DNA of 64,000 bases from Acetobacteroides hydrogenigenes. Lineage in GTDB: Bacteria; Bacteroidota; Bacteroidia; Bacteroidales; ZOR0009. The notes under the pieces are model-generated. The model worked only from the letters and a program-made list of their open reading frames with translations, did no database searches and was not told the origin of the DNA. The stretch is taken from assembly GCF_004340205.1 (NCBI RefSeq), contig NZ_SLWB01000006.1, positions 62,001 through 126,000 of the forward strand. Direction: 5' to 3'. Made by a program: the position numbers and the translations under genes. Positions 51,334 to 60,465 of the stretch are shown here, piece after piece (the first letter of the stretch is position 1; each line of letters begins with the position of its first letter).

Positions 51334-54093
51334 ATGGTAAACAAGGGAATGCTGCTTCTGCTACTTCTGCTATCACTTGCAGGTAGCGTAAGCGGGCAAA
51401 AATCGCTCGACTACAAGCTGTCGGACTGGTATTTGGGGACGCTCGATAACGTCCTCGACAATATTTCGAAGCAATCGAAGGTCCAATTTGAGTTCGACAG
51501 GCAACGGCTTAACGCCATCCATATCGACCACCACCCCATTAGCCAACCGCTAAAGGAATTCCTCGATGTAGTGGTATGCAAGAATAATAAGCTAAAGTAC
51601 TACATCAGCGATGGAGGTAAAGTGGTAATTGTAGACCGATGGGTAGTAACCAACGAAGTGAAAATTGAAGAAGAATCGCACTACAAAGGAAAGCCTACCC
51701 GCTACCGATTCGCGCTTACTGGTCGAATAATCGATAACGCCTCGGTAGAACCTCTACCCTTTGTAAATATCTCGATAAAGGGAACCAGCATCGGAACTAA
51801 CTCCAATGCCGATGGCTACTTTACCTTGCCACGAGTTCCGAGCGATACGGTTTCGCTGGTGCTAAGCGCTATTGGCTACAAGCCAAAAACGGTTTACCTA
51901 ACGCCACAAACCCCACAAAGCAACCTGCTGGTAAAGCTCGAAAGCGAAAGCGTAGCCATAAAAGAGGTTGTTATTAATGGAGAAAAGCAGGAGGTACTGC
52001 AAACCAACAGCAAAGTGGGCATGATAAAGATGTCGCCCATTAAGCTAGTATCGCTGCCCAGTTTGGGCGAAAAGGATATCTTTCGCTCCTTTCAGCTGAT
52101 GCCGGGCATCAGCGCAGCCAACGAGAACTCGTCGGGGTTATACGTTCGAGGAGGAACGCCAGATCAGTCGTTGGTAGTATACGATGGATTCACGGTGTAC
52201 AACGTAGAGCACCTCTTCGGCTTTTTCAGCTCGTTCAACAGCAACGCCATAAAGGACATCCAGCTTTATAAGGGTGGATTCGATGCTAAATACGGAGGAC
52301 GCATATCCAGCGTTGTCGAAATCACCGGAAAGGAAGGCAATAAAACCAATTGGGGAGGATTTGCCGACATCAGCCTAATGTCGGCCAACGGTTTTCTGGA
52401 GGCTCCGCTTGGCGAAAAGTTTACCATTATTGCCGCAGGTCGCCGTAGCTGGCAAAGCCCGCTTTACGACAAGATCTTTAACAAGTATTCCAATACAAGC
52501 AGCACGTCAGGGCCAAGTATGCCCGAAGGAAGAAATCCATTTGGGAAGAACGACCTCAAATCGTACTTCTACGATTTCAACACCAAGCTAACCTACCGCC
52601 CCACCGATAAGGACATTATTTGGTTAAGCTACTACTCCGGCAACGACGATCTCACCAACGATATCTCGTCAGGCTTCAAGGGAGGTGGTCCTGGAGGTAT
52701 GGGCGGCGGTGGCGAAGTTCCCCGCATCAGCAACTTCAGCATGAGCAACAACGACAACTCTAACTGGGGAAATCACGGAGTATCGCTCAAGTGGTCGCGT
52801 AAGTGGAACGAGAAATTTTACGGCAACTTCCTTATTGGCTACTCCAACTACTATAGCAACCGCGATCGTACCTCCTCAGGATCGTACGAAGACTCATCGG
52901 GCACATCGCACAGCATTAAGCGAGGTGTAATGGAGTACAACCACCTCGACGACTACTCTGCAAAGGCCGACATCGAACAAAAATTAAACGCCAATAACGT
53001 GCTCGAATATGGCATTAACGCTACATACAACAAGATTACCTACAGCTACGCCCAAAGCGACACCGTAAAGCTTATAGATCGCAGAAATGAGGGGCTCCTA
53101 CTTTCAGGATACCTTCAGGATAAGATCTCGCTATACGATAATATGCTTAAGATAACTCCAGGACTACGCTCCAACTACTACAGCGTAACCGGGAAAATGT
53201 ACTTCGAACCTCGTCTTACCTCCTCGTATCAGCTAACCGATACTTGGAAGATTAAAGGATCGATAGGACGCTACTACCAGTTTGCCAAGCGAGTTGTTCG
53301 CGAGGATATCATGGCCGGAAATAAGGACTTCTGGACGCTAAGCGACGGAAAGAATCTTCCGGTAACCTATTCCGACCAAATAATCGGTGGCGTATCGTGG
53401 GAGAACAACACCTACCTTATTGATGTAGAAGGGTACTATAAGCGAATAACCAACTTAACGGAATACTCCCTGCGCTTCTCTAAGTCTTTAGCAAACGGCA
53501 GCTTTAATCCCGGTCACGGAGGCGATCAGGGAACCGTAACCTACGAAGATCAGTTCCTTACAGGATGGGGGCGTGTTCACGGTATCGATGTTCTTGTGCA
53601 AAAGAAACAGGGCGATTTAACCGGATGGATTGGCTATACCCTAGGGCGTGTGGTAAATCACATCGATGGCTACGGCAATTACGACTACTACGCATCTAAC
53701 GATGTTACCCACGAGTTTAAGGCTGTAGCAACCTACCACTGGCGCAACTGGGACTTCTCGGGAACATGGATATACGCAACGGGAAAACCCTACACGGCAC
53801 CCCAAGGCGGCTACACCGTTACCCTACTCGACGGTACCAAGAAGTCGTTTGTAACGGTATCAACAAAAAACGGGCAGCGCCTTCCCGACTACCATCGCTT
53901 AGACCTTTCGGCAACGCTAAACATGAAGCTCGGGGGACGAATCCCTGCAACACTTGGTTTCTCCGTTTTCAACGCGTACAACCGCAGCAATGTATGGTAT
54001 AAACAGTTCGAAATTGTTGATAATACCATTGTAGAAACCAACGTCAACTACCTCGGCATTACGCCTAACATCAACTTTACCATTAAATTCTAA
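51334..54093 (+). CDS. TonB-dependent receptor with STN-like N-terminus
   Basis: The 919-residue protein has a signal peptide ending SVSGQ, then an STN/DUF4974-like domain (about 25-105). A carboxypeptidase-regulatory-like domain follows (about 125-210, LTGRIIDNASVEPLPFVNIS), then a TonB plug (about 220-345, with SSGLYVRGGTPDQSLVVYDG) and a barrel. The receptor moves a substrate across the outer membrane with TonB energy. An STN domain is typical of receptors linked to an anti-sigma factor, but none is next to it. The DUF4249 gene follows 4 bases after its stop, as is common. Confidence 0.92.
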   Translation: MVNKGMLLLLLLLSLAGSVSGQKSLDYKLSDWYLGTLDNVLDNISKQSKVQFEFDRQRLNAIHIDHHPISQPLKEFLDVVVCKNNKLKYYISDGGKVVIVDRWVVTNEVKIEEESHYKGKPTRYRFALTGRIIDNASVEPLPFVNISIKGTSIGTNSNADGYFTLPRVPSDTVSLVLSAIGYKPKTVYLTPQTPQSNLLVKLESESVAIKEVVINGEKQEVLQTNSKVGMIKMSPIKLVSLPSLGEKDIFRSFQLMPGISAANENSSGLYVRGGTPDQSLVVYDGFTVYNVEHLFGFFSSFNSNAIKDIQLYKGGFDAKYGGRISSVVEITGKEGNKTNWGGFADISLMSANGFLEAPLGEKFTIIAAGRRSWQSPLYDKIFNKYSNTSSTSGPSMPEGRNPFGKNDLKSYFYDFNTKLTYRPTDKDIIWLSYYSGNDDLTNDISSGFKGGGPGGMGGGGEVPRISNFSMSNNDNSNWGNHGVSLKWSRKWNEKFYGNFLIGYSNYYSNRDRTSSGSYEDSSGTSHSIKRGVMEYNHLDDYSAKADIEQKLNANNVLEYGINATYNKITYSYAQSDTVKLIDRRNEGLLLSGYLQDKISLYDNMLKITPGLRSNYYSVTGKMYFEPRLTSSYQLTDTWKIKGSIGRYYQFAKRVVREDIMAGNKDFWTLSDGKNLPVTYSDQIIGGVSWENNTYLIDVEGYYKRITNLTEYSLRFSKSLANGSFNPGHGGDQGTVTYEDQFLTGWGRVHGIDVLVQKKQGDLTGWIGYTLGRVVNHIDGYGNYDYYASNDVTHEFKAVATYHWRNWDFSGTWIYATGKPYTAPQGGYTVTLLDGTKKSFVTVSTKNGQRLPDYHRLDLSATLNMKLGGRIPATLGFSVFNAYNRSNVWYKQFEIVDNTIVETNVNYLGITPNINFTIKF

Positions 54094-54097
54094 AACG

Positions 54098-54934
54098 ATG
54101 AAGATATCTATAAGCAATACAAAGTTGTTCTCGGGCATCCTTTACACCTTACTAGTAGGCGCCCTTGCCATAGCTGCGCTTTCGATGGCATCGTGCCAAA
54201 AGATGGACGTGCAGCTATCGGATCCCAACAAGGCAGTTGTTAAAGGTTACCTATTTGCCGGTAAGCCCGTTTCGATAAGCATCACCAAACAGCTGCTGTA
54301 TGGTGCTACCGATACCATCACCCATCCTATCGAGAACCTCGATGTGGTTATATACGACTCAAAGAACAACGCCTACCCATTGCTTTACACCAGCAATGGC
54401 ATATACCAATCGGATAAGCTGCTACCACAGGTTGGCGAAACCTACACCTTAAAGTTTACCTACAACGGCAAGGAACTATCGGGAACTACAACAGTACCTG
54501 CTAAGCCTTCCGGTTTTCAAGGAACATCTTCAATTTCGGTTCAACCTTTCGGCTCCACAACATCTGGCCCCCCATCTATGTCGCGTGCCGAATACTCTTG
54601 GACTAATACCAACAGTAGCTATTTCCTAATTGTAGTAGAGTCAATAACGCCAAATGCAACGCCAATAAACGATACAACAGAATATGAGGCGCTACCTGTA
54701 TTCCGAATCTCGCCAACACAAGGAAGCTCGCATAGCTTTATGGGGCAATCGTTCTACTACTACGGGATGCACAACGTAATTCTTTTTGCAATAAACCAAG
54801 AGTATGTCGATCTGTATCAGGATACCGGAAACAGCTCGCAAAACATTACAACCCCTCCGGGAAACATCACAAATGGCTTTGGAATTTTCACCGCCATTAA
54901 TGCAGATACGCTAAAGCTGAACGTAACACCTTAA
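54098..54934 (+). CDS. DUF4249 lipoprotein
   Basis: The 278-residue protein has a signal with lipobox SMASC (Cys33) and a beta-rich body of DUF4249 type (VVKGYLFAGKPVSISITKQ; LDVVIYDSKNNAYPLLYT; GETYTLKFTYNGKEL). DUF4249 genes commonly follow TonB receptors in Bacteroidota, and the protein is thought to work with that receptor at the outer membrane. The gene begins 4 bases after the receptor stop, so they are one operon. Confidence 0.9.
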   Translation: MKISISNTKLFSGILYTLLVGALAIAALSMASCQKMDVQLSDPNKAVVKGYLFAGKPVSISITKQLLYGATDTITHPIENLDVVIYDSKNNAYPLLYTSNGIYQSDKLLPQVGETYTLKFTYNGKELSGTTTVPAKPSGFQGTSSISVQPFGSTTSGPPSMSRAEYSWTNTNSSYFLIVVESITPNATPINDTTEYEALPVFRISPTQGSSHSFMGQSFYYYGMHNVILFAINQEYVDLYQDTGNSSQNITTPPGNITNGFGIFTAINADTLKLNVTP

Positions 54935-54991
54935 CATCCATTTAATCCCAAATTCTTTCTCAGTTACGCAAATACGGATGTTTACTTTAAG

Positions 54992-55027
54992 GCAATGAGG
55001 CGCAGCGATGCACCTCATTGCTTTTTT
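54992..55027 (+). terminator. terminator after the receptor operon
   Basis: GCAATGAGG / CCTCATTGC stem with a 12-base loop, followed by TTTTTT. Confidence 0.85.
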
Positions 55028-55122
55028 AATGCTGCACTTACGCCTAATACCCATAATATTTACATCTACATTTAAAACCTTTTAGCTGAAAAAGTTGTTA
55101 CTATCTACAAAAGTCCCCATCA

Positions 55123-56082
55123 ATGAGGCTTCGAAAAACTATCATCATCGCGCTCATTATAACAGCAACAATTGCTGCTATATGGTTTGGCGTAGGCCTA
55201 ATAGTAATGAAAAATGCCATTATAAGCTACCAACCCCCAAAGTCGGGTAGCAGCTACGAGGATTTGGCTAGCACCAAATGCTTTAATGTGGCTCGATTCA
55301 GCAAACTCAAAAGGATTGAACTAACAATTCCATCAAAGGAAGATGGCTGCCTGCTATCCGGAACCCTAATATACAACCCAACCCCATCAGCAAAAACCAT
55401 CATCTATAGCCATATGATTACAGGCTCGCGTTGGGATGTTCTAAAAGGGGGTAAAATTGACTCGCTGCTCGCGCGTGGCTTTAACGTGCTCACCTTCGAC
55501 CAACGCGCACACGGCAAAAGCGAAGGTACGGTTCCCTCCTACGGTTTTCTAGAAAAGCACGATCTTGATCAATGGATCGATACCGTTGCCACCATATTCC
55601 CTAACGGTATCATTGGCGTTGAAGGCGTATCAACAGGGGCTGCAACGGCCATTCTTCATGCAGGAGAGATTAATCCCGAGAAGGAGACCTATAGAAAGGT
55701 GGCCTTCTACGTATTCGAATGCTCCTACTCCGATTTGGCAAAGCAGCTTGCCTACAAAATAAACCAGCACTACTACCTCCCCAACGTTGCACTAAGCACG
55801 TCGCTAAAAATACTGGATCATCCTTTCAACGGCTTCAACATCTACAATGTATCACCAGTAAAGGCTGCTCGTTACATTAGCGTTCCCGTTCTCTTTGTGC
55901 ATAGCAAAGCCGACAGCTACGTTCCTACCCAAATGAGCGAGGAATTATACAAGGCTGTTCACGCTCCCAAGATGCTGCTACTCGTTCCAAAAGTAAACCA
56001 TGCCGAAGCAGTAGATTCCCCAACACTCTACTGGAATACCTACGATTCATTCCTAAAAACCATCGTTAAGATTAAGCGGTAA
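55123..56082 (+). CDS. alpha/beta hydrolase
   Basis: The 319-residue protein has an N-terminal membrane anchor or signal (IIIALIITATIAAIWFGVGL). An alpha/beta-hydrolase core follows, with FDQRAHGKSEG, the nucleophile Ser in GVEGVSTGAATA (G-x-S-x-G), an Asp in HSKADSYVP and a His in VNHAEAVDS. It is close in layout to serine hydrolases of the BEM46 kind; the substrate is unknown. It is a single gene. Confidence 0.88.
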   Translation: MRLRKTIIIALIITATIAAIWFGVGLIVMKNAIISYQPPKSGSSYEDLASTKCFNVARFSKLKRIELTIPSKEDGCLLSGTLIYNPTPSAKTIIYSHMITGSRWDVLKGGKIDSLLARGFNVLTFDQRAHGKSEGTVPSYGFLEKHDLDQWIDTVATIFPNGIIGVEGVSTGAATAILHAGEINPEKETYRKVAFYVFECSYSDLAKQLAYKINQHYYLPNVALSTSLKILDHPFNGFNIYNVSPVKAARYISVPVLFVHSKADSYVPTQMSEELYKAVHAPKMLLLVPKVNHAEAVDSPTLYWNTYDSFLKTIVKIKR

Positions 56083-56184
56083 AACGGCAAACCATCAAGG
56101 CTCACAAGGGTTGTAGCATCAAAAAAGAAGGTATATATTGTGACCTTCTTTATAGTTTCAAACCACAAACCACAACATTCTCAT

Positions 56185-56610
56185 ATGGAAGAAAAGAACA
56201 TCGAAACCATGGAGCTTAGCGGAAGAACGCTAAGGGAGCTCTGGCTGGCCGCCAAGTGGGCAAAGCTGCTATCGATCATCACCGTTTGCATGTACTTTAT
56301 TGTAATACTCCTTGTGATCTTCAGCGGCATCATAACCTCCCTATTTGCCGCAATGGTTCCGTTTGGGGGCTTCTTTATCGCTTTAATATACATTGTTGTG
56401 TACACCCTTACGGTACTCATTCCAGGAATTCTGCTCTACAACTTTGCCACCAACACCCAGAAGGCAATACTAAAAAACGATGACGACTTGGCAACCACAG
56501 GGGTCAAAAGGCTACGCCAGCTATTCCAGTACACCGGAATCCTAGCTTTAGCATCCATCCTCTTCATCGGTCTGGTAATCGCAATAAACGTACTATACGC
56601 TATTTTCTAG
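56185..56610 (+). CDS. DUF5362-like membrane protein
   Basis: From the ATG at 56185 (MEEKNIETMELS) the protein has 141 residues and four hydrophobic stretches (about 27-47, 53-66, 68-85 and 115-138). It resembles DUF5362 membrane proteins of Bacteroidota. An ATG-type start at 56140 would add 15 residues that do not fit. The role is unknown. It lies 54 bases before mnmA on the same strand. Confidence 0.7.
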   Translation: MEEKNIETMELSGRTLRELWLAAKWAKLLSIITVCMYFIVILLVIFSGIITSLFAAMVPFGGFFIALIYIVVYTLTVLIPGILLYNFATNTQKAILKNDDDLATTGVKRLRQLFQYTGILALASILFIGLVIAINVLYAIF

Positions 56611-56664
56611 AAATACGGCGATTAAAAAGGAATAGCTACCTTTGCGCGCGTTTAGCATACATTG

Positions 56665-57840
56665 ATGAGTAAAGGAAAAGTTGTAGTTGGACTATCGGGC
56701 GGTGTCGATTCGAGCGTTGCCGCCTACCTGCTTAAGGAGCAGGGGTACGAGGTTATCGGCATGTACATGCAAAACTGGCACGACACCACGGGTACGCTCG
56801 AAGGCGATTGCCCTTGGAACGACGACCTGATGATTGCCGAGATGGTAGCCAAGAAGCTCGATATCCCATTTATCTTTATCGACCTTAGCGACACCTACAC
56901 CGATAGGGTGGTTAGCTACATGTTCTCGGAGTACGAGCGCGGGCGAACACCCAACCCCGATGTACTCTGCAACAGCGAGATTAAGTTTGAAGCATTCCTA
57001 AAGGCAGCACTCGATCAAGGGGCTGACTACCTAGCAACTGGGCACTACTGCCGTAAGGATACCATTGACGTTGATGGAAAACCAACCTATCGGCTGCTTG
57101 CCGGATCGGACCCTAACAAGGACCAGAGCTACTTCCTTTGCCAGCTCTCGCAGGAGCAGCTCTCCAAGGCGCTCTTTCCAATCGGGCACCTGCTAAAGCC
57201 AGAAGTCCGCAGAATTGCAGCGGAGCAGGATCTTCCTACCGCCGAAAAGAAGGACTCACAAGGGCTGTGCTTTGTGGGGAAAATCGATCTTCCCGTATTC
57301 CTTCAGCAAAAGCTAGCCGCAAAGCCCGGTATCACCGTCGAAATCGATCCTGCATTTTACGACAAGCTCCCCCAACGAACAACGCTTCAGGAGATGGCTC
57401 GCCCCTACTTCTACCATCCAAACAATGGGAAAAAGGTAGGAACGCACAACGGCGCCCACTTCTTTACCATTGGTCAGCGAAAGGGGATAAACGTAGGCGG
57501 CAAGGCGCTACCGCTGTTCGTTATTGCCATCGACGTTGAGAACAACACGCTCTACGTTGGACAGGGGCACGAACATCCAGGGCTTAACCGTAAGGGACTT
57601 TTCATAAAAGAAGCCGAAATTCACGCCATTCGTCCCGACTTGGCCATGAGCGTTGGCGAAGAGCGCCGCTACAAGGTGCGCATCCGCTACCGCCAGCCGC
57701 TGCAGGACGCAACGCTATACCGTACACAAGAGGGCCTATACATCATCTTCGACACCCCGCAACGCGGCATCACCGCCGGACAATTTGCGGCATGGTACGA
57801 CAACGAGGAGCTCGTAGGTTCGGGGGTGATCTTCGAATAG
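56665..57840 (+). CDS. mnmA: tRNA-specific 2-thiouridylase MnmA
   Basis: The 391-residue enzyme has the PP-loop GLSGGVDSS (9-17), Cys102 in VLCNSEIKF and Cys202 in QGLCFVGK, the catalytic pair at positions close to the E. coli enzyme. The segment [11 protein letters not shown] and the C-terminal barrel are present. It thiolates U34 of tRNA-Lys, Glu and Gln with ATP and persulfide sulfur. The ATG at 56665 is preferred over the TTG one codon before. A terminator follows. Confidence 0.96.
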   Translation: MSKGKVVVGLSGGVDSSVAAYLLKEQGYEVIGMYMQNWHDTTGTLEGDCPWNDDLMIAEMVAKKLDIPFIFIDLSDTYTDRVVSYMFSEYERGRTPNPDVLCNSEIKFEAFLKAALDQGADYLATGHYCRKDTIDVDGKPTYRLLAGSDPNKDQSYFLCQLSQEQLSKALFPIGHLLKPEVRRIAAEQDLPTAEKKDSQGLCFVGKIDLPVFLQQKLAAKPGITVEIDPAFYDKLPQRTTLQEMARPYFYHPNNGKKVGTHNGAHFFTIGQRKGINVGGKALPLFVIAIDVENNTLYVGQGHEHPGLNRKGLFIKEAEIHAIRPDLAMSVGEERRYKVRIRYRQPLQDATLYRTQEGLYIIFDTPQRGITAGQFAAWYDNEELVGSGVIFE

Positions 57841-57861
57841 AGCAGGCGCTTACCCATACAA

Positions 57862-57901
57862 AACGCCGATATCGGGAGAACTGATATCGGCGTTGCTATT
57901 T
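57862..57901 (+). terminator. terminator after mnmA
   Basis: AACGCCGATATC / GATATCGGCGTT, a perfect 12-bp stem with a 9-base loop, then GCTATTT. Confidence 0.82.
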
Positions 57902-57914
57902 CTTACAGGGGCAT

Positions 57915-58285
57915 CGGCTGAAATTGTATCGGCATCGATCAAAATTACATTGCCATCGATGCAATTTGAAGGGTTGCCGATACTTTTTGTACCGGCATCG
58001 GCTGAATTTACATCGACACCGATACAGTTTCAATGGGCATCGACCAAAACTACATCGGCGTCGGTACAATTTCAGTGGTCATTGGTGCAATTTGCTCACC
58101 TGCACGAGCAAATTGCTCAACCATCTGATGAAATTGCTCAGCTTCAGGAGCAATTTGCACAGATAAAGGAGGGAATTGCACAGCTAAGTGAGGAATTTGC
58201 TCATTTGATGGTGGAATTTGCTCAGCTACCGATGCAAATTGCAGGGTCATCGACTAAATTTCAATGGTTATCGGCTGAAAATCAT
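57915..58285. repeat. 21-bp tandem repeat array, about 18 diverged copies
   Basis: The AATT-type core (AAATTG / CAATTTG) recurs at 57922, 57943, 57963, 57984, 58005, 58026, 58047, 58068, 58089 and 58111 and on to about 58273, so the period is 21 bp with slips of one base. Left copies carry ATCGG, right copies carry GCTCA. It fills the gap between the convergent mnmA and MurU-like genes. The frame open across it (57893-58309) is judged an artefact of the 21-bp period. Confidence 0.85.
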
Positions 58286-58317
58286 CCGCCCGCCGCCCCG
58301 TTACCCTAAAAGGTTCG

Positions 58318-59037
58318 CTACCCGATAAGCTTCTCGGCATCGAGGAGCGCCGCGGGCTTACCAACGTCGATAATGCGGTTTTTGGAGACGTCGATGCCCT
58401 CTATAAAGTGGCTCTTGGCCAGATGGAGGTACAGGTCGACAATGGAGAACTTACCCTCGAAGCCATCCATCAGGTCGAAAATTGCGGGATTCACCACATG
58501 GATGCCGTTAAAGGCAAATGGCAGGTAGGTATCGCCAACGCGGGCAATCTTTTGCTCGTTGGTCTTTAGGTTCTTCCAGCCAACCAGCTGCATCGTATTG
58601 TCGAATAGAAAGTATCGGGACGATAGCCGATTGCTCACCGCCAACGAGGCCAACGCGCCGCTTTCCGCGTTTCTTCGATACAGGTCGGCAAGGTTGATAT
58701 CGCTGATGATGTCGACGTTGTGGATTAGAAAAGGCTTCCCATCGCCAAAGAAATGGGCGGCCTTTTTTAGCCCGCCACCCGTATCGAGCAGCAGGTTTCG
58801 CTCGTCCGATACGGTGATGTTTACCCCGAAATAGTCCTTCTTGACAATGAACTCCTCCACCTTGTCGGCAAAGTGGTGTACGTTAATGATGATATCGGTA
58901 AAGCCGTACGATTTTAGGCGCTCCACCACATGCTCTATGAGCGGTTTACCGGCAAGAGGGACCAACGCTTTTGGCTTATCGTCGGTCAACGGTTTGAGGC
59001 GAGTTCCCAAACCGGCACAGAATATCATTGCTTTCAT
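58318..59037 (-). CDS. MurU-like sugar nucleotidyltransferase
   Basis: The 239-residue protein begins MKAMIFCAGLGTRLKPLTDD and has the KPKAL segment of NTP-transferases; FLIHNVDIISDINLADL carries the metal-binding Asp. Length fits MurU (MurNAc-1-phosphate uridylyltransferase). It lies 24 bases after a gene for an AmgK-like kinase on the same strand. In cell-wall recycling AmgK makes MurNAc-1-phosphate and MurU makes UDP-MurNAc, so the pair likely does this. A mannose-1-phosphate guanylyltransferase is an alternative. Confidence 0.82.
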   Translation of the reverse strand: MKAMIFCAGLGTRLKPLTDDKPKALVPLAGKPLIEHVVERLKSYGFTDIIINVHHFADKVEEFIVKKDYFGVNITVSDERNLLLDTGGGLKKAAHFFGDGKPFLIHNVDIISDINLADLYRRNAESGALASLAVSNRLSSRYFLFDNTMQLVGWKNLKTNEQKIARVGDTYLPFAFNGIHVVNPAIFDLMDGFEGKFSIVDLYLHLAKSHFIEGIDVSKNRIIDVGKPAALLDAEKLIG

Positions 59038-59061
59038 CAGCGGTTACACGTTTAAAAGTTG

Positions 59062-60465
59062 CTAGTCTAGAAATCGGCGAATGTTCTGCTCGCGATGGGT
59101 AAGCACCACCCGCACACTGGGGAACTTCTCCTTGATGTAGCGGGCACAGCGCTCGGCCGAATACACCGATCGGTGCTGCCCACCCGTGCAGCCAAAGCTT
59201 ACCAGCAGGTGGTTAAAGCTCCGGCTGATGTACTTTGCCACAGCCTTGTCAACCAGGTTTAACGAATCGCCTAGAAACTCCTGCATCTCATCGTTTGCAT
59301 CCAAATGCTCGATAACAAGCGCGTCCATTCCTGTCAGCTGGCGGAGCGCCTCTTCCCTTCCCGGATTATAAATGGCACGGCAGTCGAATACGAAACCGCC
59401 ACCGTTGCCCGAGAAGTCATCGGGGATACCCTTCCTATAGGAGAAGCTGGTAACCGAAATGGTTAGCCTATCGGCAGGAAGCTCCACCTCGTACTTGCAT
59501 GCCTGATCGGCAAGCCTTTTACACACCTCCATAAGGTAGCCACCCTCAAACGGATACTCCTTGCTGATTACCGCACGAAGATTTCGAAGCGCAGGGGCAA
59601 TGCTCTGCAGAAAGTGAACCTTCTTCTCGAAGAATCCCCTAAAGCCATACGTTCCGAGCACCTGAAGCGTTCGGAATAGAATAAAGGTATTAATGCTCGC
59701 CTCTACCTGAGCGGTATCTACACCATAGCTGCGAAGCGTTTCGTAGTAGTGGTTTAGGTACTTCTTCCGCACATCATCGCTAAAGTTGGCCTTGGCCTGG
59801 TAAAGAAACGAAACGATATCGTAGCCTAGCGGACCAAGACGGGCTCCCTGAAAATCGATATAGTAGGGATTGTCGTTATTTACCATCATGTTGCGCGATT
59901 GGAAATCGCGATACAGCAAAAAGTTGCTATCCAGCGAGCATAGGTAGTTGGCCATATTCTCGAACGAATCCTCGAGCAGTAGCTCATCGAACTGAACGCT
60001 AGTGCACTTCAGAAAGCTATACTTAAAGTAGTTCAAATCCCAAAGTATAGAGCGCTTATCCATTTGCTGAATAGAGTAAAATCGGCTTGGATCAATACCC
60101 TTAACGCCTTCAATCTCTATTTTCACAAGATCTTCTACGACCTTTGTCATTAGCTCGTCGGTCGAAGAACTTCCGTCCATCAGCAAATCGTAAAGAGAGA
60201 TATCCCCCAAATCAGTCTGAATGTAGGCCAACCTATCATCCGATACGGCAAGGACCTTGGGGACGCGCTTCCCCTTTCCCAAAAGATGCTCGGCAAGGTA
60301 AATAAACGCCTCGTTCTCGGCTATGCTTTCTCCAACGACTCCAATATAGGTGCTATTATCATGAAATATTCGGTAATACTTCCGGTTGGACCCAGCCCCA
60401 ACCAGTGGCTTAATTTCGGGTTTAGCCCCTAAAAACTTTTCTGCTACGCGCAATAAGCTATCCAT
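59062..60465 (-). CDS. AmgK-like kinase fused to RapZ C-terminal domain
   Basis: The 467-residue protein has two parts. Residues 1 to about 310 are an aminoglycoside-phosphotransferase-type kinase: catalytic loop LLYRDFQSRNMMV and YYIDFQGARLGPLGYDIVSF, as in AmgK, the MurNAc/GlcNAc anomeric kinase. Residues about 335-467 match the C-terminal part of RapZ (GCTGGQHRSVYSAERCARYI), which binds glucosamine-6-phosphate in E. coli. The fusion suggests sensing of amino sugars by the recycling kinase. It is between pdxB (8-base overlap) and the MurU-like gene, in one operon. Confidence 0.85.
   Translation of the reverse strand: MDSLLRVAEKFLGAKPEIKPLVGAGSNRKYYRIFHDNSTYIGVVGESIAENEAFIYLAEHLLGKGKRVPKVLAVSDDRLAYIQTDLGDISLYDLLMDGSSSTDELMTKVVEDLVKIEIEGVKGIDPSRFYSIQQMDKRSILWDLNYFKYSFLKCTSVQFDELLLEDSFENMANYLCSLDSNFLLYRDFQSRNMMVNNDNPYYIDFQGARLGPLGYDIVSFLYQAKANFSDDVRKKYLNHYYETLRSYGVDTAQVEASINTFILFRTLQVLGTYGFRGFFEKKVHFLQSIAPALRNLRAVISKEYPFEGGYLMEVCKRLADQACKYEVELPADRLTISVTSFSYRKGIPDDFSGNGGGFVFDCRAIYNPGREEALRQLTGMDALVIEHLDANDEMQEFLGDSLNLVDKAVAKYISRSFNHLLVSFGCTGGQHRSVYSAERCARYIKEKFPSVRVVLTHREQNIRRFLD

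Noticed and set aside
3470-58285. CRISPR arrays
   Set aside because: The tandem arrays have no spacers: units abut directly, vary throughout, and no cas genes are present.
57893-58309. 138-codon frame with a regular heptad-like pattern (QFAQ, EIAQ)
   Set aside because: The heptads follow from the 21-bp array. A translated coiled coil cannot be excluded, but the terminator of mnmA lies just before it and no start site is seen.
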